DNA of 64,000 nucleotides from Lewinellaceae bacterium (GTDB taxonomy: Bacteria > Bacteroidota > Bacteroidia > Chitinophagales > Saprospiraceae): NCBI GenBank assembly GCA_020636255.1, contig JACJYE010000014.1:174397-238396 (forward strand), read 5' to 3'. Below, in pieces: positions 1 through 8,078 of the stretch (the first letter of the stretch is position 1; every line of letters starts with the position of its first letter). The translations under genes and the position numbers were made by a program. The notes under the pieces are model-generated. The model searched no databases. It saw only the letters and a program-made list of their open reading frames with translations, and had not been told where the DNA came from.

Positions 1-121
1 GCCGGTGCCGGCGCCTGTCAAGTTCCTGCGTGACCGCTCCCCACACCTGCAGGCCGGGAATGGCCTCGTCAAAGGCCTCCCTGTTATCCAATACAAACTG
101 CTCAATATAGTCCCGCTGCAT
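1..121 (-). CDS. Partial CDS, N-terminus of a possible anti-sigma-type protein
   Basis: An open frame begins with ATG at 119-121 and runs off the left window edge, giving about 40 residues that start MQRDYIEQFVLDNREAFDEA. It lies 4 bp downstream of the sigma-factor stop codon on the same strand, so the two are almost certainly co-transcribed. In Bacteroidota the gene straight after an ECF sigma factor is very often an anti-sigma factor, whose N-terminus is typically short, acidic and helical like this one. The membrane segment that would settle this is outside the window, so the function is inferred from position only. Confidence 0.55.
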   Translation of the reverse strand, partial: MQRDYIEQFVLDNREAFDEAIPGLQVWGAVTQELDRRRHR

Positions 122-125
122 TGTG

Positions 126-734
126 TTAAAAATTTGATGTTAATTTTTCCGACTGAATCAACTCTTTGATCTTTTTTTTGGCCCGGCTGAACTGCGATTT
201 GGAAGTAGCCTCTGAAATGTCCAGGATATCCGCTATCTCTTTGTGGTCGTAGCCTTCCAGGAGATACAAAGAGAACACGACGCGGTAACCGTCGGGCAGG
301 CTTTCCATAGCGCGTTTTACAACATGTACACTCAACGGGAAAGCAGGCTGGAGGTTGTCCTCTTCCTCCTCTGAGATATCGCCGTGGTGTTCCTGCAGTT
401 CTTCCAGCAATAATCGGTTGCGCTTCAGATGATTGATGCAGTTATTCACGACGATGCGTTTGATCCAGGCTCCTACTGAGGACTGGTACCGAAAGGTGTG
501 TAGCTTGGTAAACACATCGACGAAGGAGTTCTGCAGCAAGTCTTCCGCGTCCTGTTCATGGCGGACCATGCGCAGGCACACATTGAACATAGCCCTCGAA
601 TACAGGCGATACAGCTCGAACTGGGCTCGCCGGTTGCCGCGCTTGCATTTTTCGACGACGTCCTGGTGTGTGCTTGCGTAATCCAATTTCAGGTGTTTGT
701 ATTCAACAGCGGGTGATGGCTTCGGCACAGGCAT
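126..734 (-). CDS. RNA polymerase sigma factor, ECF/sigma-70 family
   Basis: About 202 residues from ATG at 732-734; a TTG at 765-767 would add 11 residues and has a purine-rich stretch in front of it, so the start is not certain. Counted from the longer start, residues about 50-115 form region 2 (core binding and -10 recognition; FELYRLYSRAMFNVC, DAEDLLQNSFVDVF, SVGAWIKRIVVN) and residues about 148-205 form region 4 with a helix-turn-helix (SLPDGYRVVFSLYLLEGY, HKEIADILDISEATSKSQ). An acidic linker (SEEEED) joins them. It should direct RNA polymerase to a small regulon in the cytoplasm. A probable anti-sigma partner follows 4 bp downstream. The regulon cannot be read from this sequence. Confidence 0.93.
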   Translation of the reverse strand: MPVPKPSPAVEYKHLKLDYASTHQDVVEKCKRGNRRAQFELYRLYSRAMFNVCLRMVRHEQDAEDLLQNSFVDVFTKLHTFRYQSSVGAWIKRIVVNNCINHLKRNRLLLEELQEHHGDISEEEEDNLQPAFPLSVHVVKRAMESLPDGYRVVFSLYLLEGYDHKEIADILDISEATSKSQFSRAKKKIKELIQSEKLTSNF

Positions 735-852
735 AATTTGGACTTCAGCTTCTTCCCCAAAAGACAAGGCCTCTCAGGGGAGGTTGCATCCTCATGCCTG
801 ATAAAGTAAGTTAGCCAAAATTTCTTTTTCCTGAAATACCCCGCGGGGTTCG

Positions 853-1875
853 CTACCTGACCCGATCCAGCCCTTCCTGAGCCTGCTCGTAATCGGGCGC
901 CATGCGCAGGGCCTGCTCGTAATCGGCCTTCGCAGCAGCGCGGTCGCCGAGCAGCTCTTTTGCAAGGCCCCGGTAATAATAGGCGCGAATGTGGGTCGGC
1001 GACACCTTTATGGCGATATCGAACTGATCTCTCGCCTGGCGGATAGAGTCCATATCCAGGTAGATCAGGCCGGAATTGAAGTAGGCTTCATCATATTGAG
1101 GGTCAATCCTGGCGATCTGGCGGTACATTTCGATAGCCCCACGCAGGTCGTTCTGATCAGAGAGATAATCAGCGCGGGCATGCAGCGCGTGTATGTCCTG
1201 CGGTGCTGCACGGGTGGCGTTTTCAAAATAACGGGCGGCCAACGGGTCGCCCATCGAGGCGTAGAGCTGCCCCAGATTGATCCATCCGTCCACCAAACCT
1301 GCATCAAACTCGACGGCCTTCTGGAAACTGTTGATAGAACGGACGGTATCGCCCTGATCCTTGAAATTCATACCAAACCAGAAATAGGCCTCAGCATTCT
1401 GCGGGTCAAGGTGTAAAATGCGGTCGATGGCCTTCATCGACTCGTTATATTGCTTCAGGGTGAACTGGAATTCGGCCAGTTTCAGCAGGGTGGGAATGCG
1501 CTCGGGGTAAAGCTCCGCAGCACGTTCCATGGTTTTCAGGGCCTGGCGCGATTTGAAGTAGTCGAGGTATACATCTGCCAGCAAATGCAGATAATCGACA
1601 TTGGTGGAGTCTAAGCTCAGGGCTTTATTCAGATCGCGGATAGCGCCGTCATAGCCGTCGTTCTCATAGAACAAACGGGCGCGTTCGGCATACAGAGCAG
1701 GGTCATTGGGCGACCGGGCGATGGCCTGTGAGATGCCGTCGATGGCAGCATTTCCCGTTTGCAGCGCTTCGGCCGTATCGCCGGCCTGGCCACCATTTCC
1801 GTTTTCTTTTCCTCCACATGCCGCTATGCCCGTAAGGGCCGCCAGGGCCAGAATGATCCAGATCTTAGTTTTCAT
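853..1875 (-). CDS. TPR-repeat lipoprotein
   Basis: About 340 residues. The ATG at 1873-1875 is preferred over an upstream start at 1902 because it gives a clean lipoprotein signal: basic MKTK, a hydrophobic core, then GIAAC as the lipobox with Cys acylation. A low-complexity Gly/Asn linker follows, then roughly eight tandem tetratricopeptide repeats through to the C-terminus (for example NDPALYAERARLFYENDGY and PTHIRAYYYRGLAKELLGD, with A/Y/G at the usual helix-packing positions). Such proteins scaffold complexes on the inner or outer membrane facing the periplasm. No enzymatic domain is visible. It is divergent to the T9SS protein at 1962; a specific partner cannot be named. Confidence 0.85.
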   Translation of the reverse strand: MKTKIWIILALAALTGIAACGGKENGNGGQAGDTAEALQTGNAAIDGISQAIARSPNDPALYAERARLFYENDGYDGAIRDLNKALSLDSTNVDYLHLLADVYLDYFKSRQALKTMERAAELYPERIPTLLKLAEFQFTLKQYNESMKAIDRILHLDPQNAEAYFWFGMNFKDQGDTVRSINSFQKAVEFDAGLVDGWINLGQLYASMGDPLAARYFENATRAAPQDIHALHARADYLSDQNDLRGAIEMYRQIARIDPQYDEAYFNSGLIYLDMDSIRQARDQFDIAIKVSPTHIRAYYYRGLAKELLGDRAAAKADYEQALRMAPDYEQAQEGLDRVR

Positions 1876-1961
1876 AACAATTGTGATGTGATTAACTGAC
1901 AAAAGCCCCCAAAGTTACGGATTTTGTGTGTAAAGCGTTTTCAAAGTAAAACAACCTCTTT

Positions 1962-3563
1962 ATGAGAACATGGATACTCCTCTTAGCCCATTTCCCTATG
2001 CTCCTGCCGGCGCAGGACTGGTCGTGGGTACTGCCGCTCGACGGGCAGGGTGACGAAAGCTGCCGCAGCATCAAGATCGCGCCCGATGGGAAGGCCTGGA
2101 TTGCCGGAGCCTTCGAAGGGACGCTGGAGATCGAAAGCTGGCAAGCCAGCTCATCCGGTGAGTCTGACCTGTTCCTGGCTTGCTTCAGCCCGGATCAGGA
2201 GCTGCTGTGGGCCATCAGCGCCGGCGGCAGCCAGGACGACGAGATCGCCGCTATAGCCCTCCTGCCTTCGGGCGATATCGCCTGTGCCGGGTCCTTCTGG
2301 TTCGATATGCCGCTGGCCGATACGGTGTTGTCATCCGGCAGCAGCCCGCGCGCCCTTTTTGTCGCCCGATTCGCACCCAACGGGGAACTGCGCTGGGCGC
2401 GTAGCTTCAGCGGACAGGGCCTGAAAGGCATTGCAGGCATCACTGCGGTATCAGACGACTCGCTGGCCATCGCCGGCTTTTTTGAGCGAACGCTGGAACT
2501 GAACGGCCTCACCCTTGAATCCGGCCTAAACGACGGCAGCACATTCGCCTTTACCGCCCTGCTCGACGGCAGCGGCGCTACGCGCTGGGCCCAACAGGCC
2601 GGTTACAGCGGTGATACCCGCGCTGCAGCACTGACAGCACTACCCGACGGCGGCATCGCCATAGGAGGGTTCTTCAACGACACCACGCGGGTTGGGGCGC
2701 TTCAATTTACTGCCAACACCTATGACCGCGACGTGTTCCTGGCCTGTTATGCTTCCGACGGCGCATTGCGATGGGCCCGCAAGGCAGGCGGTGTCATTGA
2801 CGATGAGCTGGCAGCCCTTGCCACCGACAGCCAGGGCAATATCTATGCTACGGGCTACCTCGTTGGCGTTATGGCGCTCAGCGATGATATCAGTATCCAG
2901 AGCAGCACGGGCAATGCCGACCTCTTCCTCCTGAAATACGCACCCGACGGCGCCCCTCTGTTCGGAAGGGCCCTGGGCGGGCCGGAACTGCAACAGGGCC
3001 TTGCTATCGCTGTTAACGAAAACATGGTGGCTATCGGCGGCGCCTGCCAGGGCGCCATGGCCTTCGATGGGTTTAGCATGGATGCCGGCTCCAGCCCCGA
3101 TGCATTCATCGCAGGCTTCAACCTCGACGGCGAGGCCCGCTGGCTCGTCGGCGTACCCGCCGATTTTGTGGCCCTCGCCAGCAGCCTCGACTTCGGGCCG
3201 CAGGGGCAGCTTTTTGTCGGCGGCGCTTACGGCTTCACGGCCAGCTTCGACGATACTTCCTGGGTTAGCGAAGGCAATACCGCGCTGTTCTTCGGCCAAC
3301 TCCGCCCCTCTCTGACGCCTGCAGCGGTTAGGCCTGCCCCTCTGCCTGTTTCGGTGTTCCCCAACCCCGCCCGCAGCCGCTTATTCCTCTCCCCTGCCGG
3401 AAAGGATTACGAGGTGGCGCTCTTCGACCCCTTGGGCAGGTACGTTCTGCGGGCACAGGGAATAGACGTGCTGGAGCTGCCTCCCGGCCTGGCGCCGGGG
3501 GTCTATACGCTGGTTGTCAGAAAAGGAAGAAAAACAGGGAAAGTACAGGTGGCCATCAGATAA
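1962..3563 (+). CDS. Secreted SBBP-like beta-propeller protein with T9SS type A sorting domain
   Basis: 533 residues. A short signal peptide (MRTWILLLAHFPMLLPAQ) is followed by about nine repeats of the kind GGIAIGGFFND / LFLACFSPDGELRWARSFGG, which resemble the SBBP beta-propeller repeats common in Bacteroidota surface proteins. The last 75 or so residues (VSVFPNPARSRLFL, YEVALFDPLGRYVLR, LAPGVYTLVVRKGRKTGKVQV) match the type A C-terminal sorting domain, including the VFPNP entry motif and a basic end. The protein should be exported by Sec, then sent across the outer membrane by the type IX system and anchored or released. The ligand is unknown. The TAA stop belongs to a copy of dispersed repeat family A. 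Confidence 0.88.
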   Translation: MRTWILLLAHFPMLLPAQDWSWVLPLDGQGDESCRSIKIAPDGKAWIAGAFEGTLEIESWQASSSGESDLFLACFSPDQELLWAISAGGSQDDEIAAIALLPSGDIACAGSFWFDMPLADTVLSSGSSPRALFVARFAPNGELRWARSFSGQGLKGIAGITAVSDDSLAIAGFFERTLELNGLTLESGLNDGSTFAFTALLDGSGATRWAQQAGYSGDTRAAALTALPDGGIAIGGFFNDTTRVGALQFTANTYDRDVFLACYASDGALRWARKAGGVIDDELAALATDSQGNIYATGYLVGVMALSDDISIQSSTGNADLFLLKYAPDGAPLFGRALGGPELQQGLAIAVNENMVAIGGACQGAMAFDGFSMDAGSSPDAFIAGFNLDGEARWLVGVPADFVALASSLDFGPQGQLFVGGAYGFTASFDDTSWVSEGNTALFFGQLRPSLTPAAVRPAPLPVSVFPNPARSRLFLSPAGKDYEVALFDPLGRYVLRAQGIDVLELPPGLAPGVYTLVVRKGRKTGKVQVAIR

Positions 3564-3580
3564 GAGCTTGTTTGGAGGCC
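3561..3580 (+). repeat. Family A repeat, single end (copy A1)
   Basis: TAAGAGCTTGTTTGGAGGCC matches the terminal inverted repeat of the family A elements exactly. Only one end is present. The TAA is the stop codon of the T9SS protein, and the segment fills nearly all of the 21-bp gap to the convergent ABC-F gene. Confidence 0.8.
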
Positions 3581-3584
3581 CCGA

Positions 3585-5453
3585 TCACGCCAGCTCCGCC
3601 AGTTCCATCCAGCGCAGCTCTTTCTCTTCCAGTTCCTCCTTTACCGCCGATAGCTCTTTGGCCATTTCGGTGATCTTATCGGGTTCGAGGCCTGTGGTAT
3701 CAAAGGCTTCTTCGATGGCCTTTTTGCGTTCTTCCAACTGCAGGATCTGCCTTTCCAGGCGTTTCAGCTCCTTGCGCTCTTCTTCGCTCAGGCCGCTCTG
3801 CTTTTGTTGTTGCTGCTGCCGCCCTTTCTGCTGTTCGGCGCGCTCCACGCGGCGTTGTTCCCGCTCCCGTTCCTTTTGGATCTCCCGGTAATCAGAGTAG
3901 TCGCCATTGAAATCGCGGATCTGGCCGTCGCCCTCAAAGATAAAGAGGTGGCTGACGATCTTATCCATGAAATAGCGGTCGTGGGAGACGATAATGACGC
4001 AGCCGGGAAAATCGAGCAGGAATTCCTCCAGCACGTTGAGGGTCATGATGTCGAGGTCGTTGGTCGGCTCGTCGAGGATGAGAAAGTTGGGGTTGAGCAT
4101 CAGGATGGTGAGCAGGTAGAGGCGGCGGCGCTCCCCGCCGCTGAGCTGGGATACGTACACCTGCTGCTGCTTGCGGCTGAACAGAAAGCGTTCCAGCAGC
4201 TGAGGTGCGGTCAGCTTCTGCCCTTTTTCCATGGGGATGAATTCAGCGATATCCTGAACGACGTCGATCACGCGTTTGTCGTCTTTCAGCTGTATCCCAT
4301 CCTGTGTATAGTAGCCAAAGACGGTATTGCCGCCGGGCACGACTTTCCCGCCGTCGGGGCGCAGTTCCTGGGTGAGCAGTTTCAGAAAAGTAGTCTTACC
4401 CACCCCATTGGGCCCGATGATGCCTACACGCTCGAATTTCTGGAACTTATAGGAAAACCCTTCGACGATCTTCCTGTCGTCAAACCGTTTGGAAAGGTTA
4501 TGTGCTTCCAGGATCTTCTTGCCCAGGCGCTGGCCCTGAATGTCGATCTGCACTTCCTTGTATTCCCGCTTTTGGGACATTTTCTCCTGAAGGCCTTCAA
4601 AGGCATCGACGCGGGCTTTAGCCTTAGTGCCGCGGGCCTGGGGCATGCGGCGCACCCATTCCAGTTCTCTCTTCAGGAGCTTGCGGTTTTTCTCGAGCTC
4701 AGCATTCTCCACTTCGTGGCGGGTTGCCTTCTTATCCAGAAAATCGGAATAGTTGCCGGAATATTTATAGGCCTGCCCGTTGTCCAGTTCCAGAATAAGG
4801 TTGCAGACGCGCTCCAGGAAGTAGCGGTCGTGGGTCACCATGAGGAAGGTGAGGTTGGGCTGGCTGAGGTATTCCTCCAGCCATTCGATCATGTCGAGGT
4901 CGAGGTGGTTTGTCGGCTCATCGAGGATGATGAACTCCGGTTCTTCGATGATCAGCTTGGCCAGTGCCAGGCGTTTTTTCTGCCCCCCCGACAAGGTGCT
5001 GACCGGCTGATTGAAATCGCTGACTTCCAGTTTGGTGAGGATCTCCCTGATGCGGGCCTCGAAGTCCCAGGCCTTCAGGTCGTCCATACGGTGGATGGCC
5101 TTTTCCATCTCCGCCGTATTGTCGGGAAAAAGCATAGCGTGCTCATAGCGGCGTATAGCCTGGATAAGCGGGTTGTCCGAATCGAGCACGGCTTCGAGAA
5201 TGGTGTGCCCTTCAAAAAAGTCCGGTTCCTGTTCCAGGTAGCCGAGGCGGGTGTCCCGGCTGAGCAGCACGCGTGCCGTTTCCCCTTCCGGTGGCTCCAG
5301 CCCCGCCACTACGCGCAGCAAGGTCGTTTTCCCCGAGCCGTTCTTGGCCACCAGCGCCACCTTCTGCCCTTTGTTGAGTTGCAGAGAAATGTTCTGGAAC
5401 AGCACTTTATCGCCGTAGGACTTTGAGACATTTTCGAGTGAGAGGTACAACAC
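3585..5453 (-). CDS. uup: ABC-F family ATPase, Uup-like
   Basis: About 622 residues from the GTG at 5451-5453, which has AGGA about 8 bp upstream and gives the typical N-terminus VLYLSLENVSKSYGDK. The frame stays open further upstream, but that extension overlaps the prc terminator and is not family-like. There are two ABC ATPase domains without membrane segments: Walker A GKNGSGKTT and GPNGVGKTT, signatures LSGGQKKR and LSGGERRR, Walker B FIILDEPTNHLD and FLILDEPTNDLD. An interdomain linker lies between them, and the C-terminus is a glutamine-rich stretch followed by a charged coiled coil, as in Uup. ABC-F proteins act at the ribosome E-site or on DNA structures in the cytoplasm; Uup affects transposon excision and ribosome function. 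Uup rather than EttA is favoured by the C-terminal coiled coil. Confidence 0.9.
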   Translation of the reverse strand: MLYLSLENVSKSYGDKVLFQNISLQLNKGQKVALVAKNGSGKTTLLRVVAGLEPPEGETARVLLSRDTRLGYLEQEPDFFEGHTILEAVLDSDNPLIQAIRRYEHAMLFPDNTAEMEKAIHRMDDLKAWDFEARIREILTKLEVSDFNQPVSTLSGGQKKRLALAKLIIEEPEFIILDEPTNHLDLDMIEWLEEYLSQPNLTFLMVTHDRYFLERVCNLILELDNGQAYKYSGNYSDFLDKKATRHEVENAELEKNRKLLKRELEWVRRMPQARGTKAKARVDAFEGLQEKMSQKREYKEVQIDIQGQRLGKKILEAHNLSKRFDDRKIVEGFSYKFQKFERVGIIGPNGVGKTTFLKLLTQELRPDGGKVVPGGNTVFGYYTQDGIQLKDDKRVIDVVQDIAEFIPMEKGQKLTAPQLLERFLFSRKQQQVYVSQLSGGERRRLYLLTILMLNPNFLILDEPTNDLDIMTLNVLEEFLLDFPGCVIIVSHDRYFMDKIVSHLFIFEGDGQIRDFNGDYSDYREIQKEREREQRRVERAEQQKGRQQQQQKQSGLSEEERKELKRLERQILQLEERKKAIEEAFDTTGLEPDKITEMAKELSAVKEELEEKELRWMELAELA

Positions 5454-5490
5454 GGTTTTCCTGTATTTCTGCGCTTCCGTTATAAATAGT

Positions 5491-5528
5491 GTTAAAAAAA
5501 AAGTTCTCCGCCGGAGATCTTTTGATGG
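5491..5528 (+). repeat. Family B repeat, partial (copy B1)
   Basis: A run of A followed by AGTTCTCCGCCGGAGATCTT and TTTGATGG resembles the left arm of the large family B hairpin at 43886 (AATAAGTTCTCCCTTGGAGG, then TTTTACGATG). The CTCC/GGAG core can form a small hairpin. It sits just upstream of the ABC-F start. Homology is by eye and moderate. Confidence 0.45.
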
Positions 5529-5581
5529 TTCCCAACTCCGTTGAAAGCGCTGCAATTTACGAATTTGTGGCATCTGCCTAC

Positions 5582-5622
5582 AAAAAAAGGCCCCCTGCCG
5601 ATAGGTAGCAGAAGGCCTTTTT
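5582..5622 (-). terminator. Rho-independent terminator of prc
   Basis: Read on the minus strand, AAAAAGGCC pairs with GGCCTTTTT, with an inner CTGC/GCAG stem and a T run at the 3' end. It lies 17 bp past the prc stop codon. Confidence 0.85.
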
Positions 5623-5638
5623 GCGTTTGCACTGCAGC

Positions 5639-7741
5639 TTACTGCAATGCGATCAGGTCGTGCATGATGTGCAGGGTCTCCTGCAGATATACGTCCTTGG
5701 AAATGCTCTTGATCCATTCTTCGTTGCGCGCCTTGCGGGAATCATCGATATTTATGTCCGGCAGGTCGACGCCCAGGTTGGCCACGTTCGGGTTTACGGC
5801 CTTATCGAACATATTATCGAAGCGGGCGGATTCCGCTTCCTGCTCTTCTGTTATCTTTTCGTATGCCTGCAGGTTCAGCGGGTATTCCGACTCTTCTCTT
5901 AGTTCTTCGAGGCGTTTGGCATTGTCCAGTATTTTCTGGAAGATCTCGCTTTTTGCCACCCTTGCCTCGCTGAGCTTTTTGAGCTCATTCAGATGGCTGG
6001 CCCTGAACACGTTCTGACTGTAGTTGACCGGCTCGATCTCCGTCCACTCCATGGCATACTCGCGGTCGCGTTCACCGGTTTTGATGTAATAGAAGTTATC
6101 GGGAAGAACGATATCCGGTATCACTCCTTTCAATTGCGTGGAGCCGCCATTGATGCGGTAGAATTTCTGGGTAGTGATCTTGATATCGCCCAGAGGCTTC
6201 AGTTCGTTAAAGCCACGGATCGTACGGTCGAGGTCGACAAAGTTCTGAGCGGTGCCTTTGCCGAAAGTAGAAGTACTACCCACGATAACGGCCCGCCCGT
6301 AATCCTGGAGGGCAGCCGCCAGGATCTCAGAGGCCGAGGCGCTGTAGGAATTCACCATCACGATGAGGGGCCCGTCATACTGCACCCTGGGGTCCACATC
6401 GCGAAGCACCTCTGCCGAACGGTCCCGTGATTTAAGTTGCACAATGGGGCCGGATTCGATGAAGAACCCCGTCATTTTCACGGCGTCATTCAGCGCTCCA
6501 CCACCATTATAGCGCAGGTCGAGGATGATGCCTTTGACGTTCTCGGCCTCAAGCTTGGCAATCTCGTTTGCCACGTCCTTAGAGCAGAACCGGCCGTTGC
6601 TATTCTCGAAATCGGCATAGAAGCCCGGCAGGTAGATATAACCGACTTTTTCATCAGGCTTGTCGCCACCGAGGATGAGCGATTTGGCAAACTGCTCGTC
6701 CACGATCACCACATCGCGTACGATGGTTATATCCTTGACCGTGCCATCCACTTTCTTAATGGTCAGGGTCACTTTGGTATCCTTTTTACCGCGAATGAGC
6801 TGTACCACATCGTTGAGCACCATACCTGTGATATCGACGGGGTCTTTCTCACTTTCCTGCTTCACTTTCAGGATGATGTCATCTTCAGCAAGCTCTTTTT
6901 GCTTCCAGGCCGGGCCCCCAACGATAACCCGGGCCACTTTGGTATAGTCGCCTTCGGACAGCAGGCTTGCTCCGATGCCTTCCAGCCGCCCGGAGAAGTT
7001 AATGTCGAAATTTTCCTTTTCAATAGGCTGAAGGTATTCAGAGTGCGGGTCGAAGATCTGGGTAATGGCATTTAAATAAATGCTCAGGCGGTCTTCGCGC
7101 TTCAGCTTACCCAAACGGGTGAACCAGTCGTCGAAGTACTTCAATGCGCCTTCCCGGGCATCCTGCTCGAGTTGCTCAAAGCTTTTGGCTTTCACCTCTT
7201 CCCCTTTCTCTTCCTTTTGTTCCTGCAGCTTATCAGACAGGCGCTGCAGGGTTTGATATTTGGCGTATTTATGCCAGAACTCCTTCAGGGCCGCATCGTC
7301 TTTGGCGTATCCTCTTTTTTCACCATCCAGTTCAAAGCTCTCATCGACTGTATAATCGAAAGGCTGTGCCAGGGCCTCGCGGTAATAGCCCCTTACTTTT
7401 TGAGTAGCGGCATCAAGCAGCGCCATCGACCGGTCAAAAAACTCGAAGTTGCCGGCTCGGGCCTCGTCGTCCAGTTCCAGTTGGTAGGCCTGTAGCTGAT
7501 CCATATCTTTTTGGGTCAGGAATCGGTGCCCACCGTCGAGGCGGTCGAGATACAGGTCGTAAACCTCTTTGGAAAAATCATCGTCAACAGGCTTGGGCCG
7601 GTAGTGCAGCTGGCCAAAGCCATTGAGTATCGTCTGTAACAGAACAGCTTCCTTTTGTGAATCTTCGGCCTTCGGATAATAGGCTGCTACCAGCAGACCG
7701 ATGATCAGGATTGAAAAAAAGATCGGGCCTCTAAACTTCAT
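5639..7741 (-). CDS. prc: Carboxy-terminal processing protease (Prc/Tsp, S41 family)
   Basis: About 700 residues from the ATG at 7739-7741, chosen over 7783 because it puts the hydrophobic signal segment (MKFRGPIFFSILIIGLLVAA) at the very N-terminus. An N-terminal helical Tsp region is followed by a PDZ domain (near SGRLEGIGASLL and AEDDIILKV), the S41 protease domain with the catalytic serine in VNSYSASASE and the lysine in TFGKGTAQ, and a helical C-terminal region typical of the long Prc/Tsp class rather than short CtpA. It cleaves periplasmic proteins from their C-termini and trims or removes lipoproteins and wall enzymes. It is flanked by its own terminator and so is probably monocistronic. 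Confidence 0.92.
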   Translation of the reverse strand: MKFRGPIFFSILIIGLLVAAYYPKAEDSQKEAVLLQTILNGFGQLHYRPKPVDDDFSKEVYDLYLDRLDGGHRFLTQKDMDQLQAYQLELDDEARAGNFEFFDRSMALLDAATQKVRGYYREALAQPFDYTVDESFELDGEKRGYAKDDAALKEFWHKYAKYQTLQRLSDKLQEQKEEKGEEVKAKSFEQLEQDAREGALKYFDDWFTRLGKLKREDRLSIYLNAITQIFDPHSEYLQPIEKENFDINFSGRLEGIGASLLSEGDYTKVARVIVGGPAWKQKELAEDDIILKVKQESEKDPVDITGMVLNDVVQLIRGKKDTKVTLTIKKVDGTVKDITIVRDVVIVDEQFAKSLILGGDKPDEKVGYIYLPGFYADFENSNGRFCSKDVANEIAKLEAENVKGIILDLRYNGGGALNDAVKMTGFFIESGPIVQLKSRDRSAEVLRDVDPRVQYDGPLIVMVNSYSASASEILAAALQDYGRAVIVGSTSTFGKGTAQNFVDLDRTIRGFNELKPLGDIKITTQKFYRINGGSTQLKGVIPDIVLPDNFYYIKTGERDREYAMEWTEIEPVNYSQNVFRASHLNELKKLSEARVAKSEIFQKILDNAKRLEELREESEYPLNLQAYEKITEEQEAESARFDNMFDKAVNPNVANLGVDLPDINIDDSRKARNEEWIKSISKDVYLQETLHIMHDLIALQ

Positions 7742-7893
7742 AGATATTGGAATTTTAAAAAATTCATCGCTTTCTAAATTCAATAACGAGTACTAAACGA
7801 TAAATATACTTTTTTATTAACAAAATTGTTGAGCACAGGCCCCGGCGCCGGCGTTTTTTTAACGTATCAATAACAAAGCCTGCCCAAACGAGC

Positions 7894-7923
7894 GACGCCC
7901 TGCCGGCAAACCGGCAGGGCGTC
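7894..7923 (-). terminator. Perfect hairpin downstream of hppA
   Basis: A 13-bp perfect stem (GACGCCCTGCCGG / CCGGCAGGGCGTC) with loop CAAA lies between prc and hppA, 156 bp beyond the hppA stop. There is no clear T run, so it may be a terminator or a stabilising 3' structure. Confidence 0.5.
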
Positions 7924-7960
7924 GTCGCTATAAGGCTGAACCTGCTCCTTAGCAGGCTGT

Positions 7961-8073
7961 GTTCAAAAGATAATTTGCCGCTTTGTATTTCGGCGATCAG
8001 GCTTGTCCTCCAGCTATTCCAGTGGCTTTGGGCCTTCGCCCGGCCACCGAAGCCCGCAACTTATTCGTTGAGG
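7961..8073 (+). repeat. Family B repeat, divergent copy (B2)
   Basis: GTTCAAAAGATAATTTGCCG opens a stretch that continues GGCTTGTCCTCCAGCTATTC and closes with GCAACTTATTCGTTGAGG. Order and wording follow the 43886 copy (GGCTTGTCTTCCAGCTTTTC in the middle). It fills the 3' flank of hppA. Divergent; homology judged by eye. Confidence 0.45.
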
Positions 8074-8078
8074 ATTCC

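Noticed and set aside
3804..5426. A 540-codon open frame on the plus strand opposite the ABC-F gene
   Set aside because: It is the antisense of a clear ABC-F protein with Walker and signature motifs on the minus strand; the plus frame has no domain character.
5454..5717. 88-residue N-terminal extension of the ABC-F protein
   Set aside because: It overlaps the prc 3' end and terminator, has no family match, and the GTG at 5453 has a ribosome-binding site.
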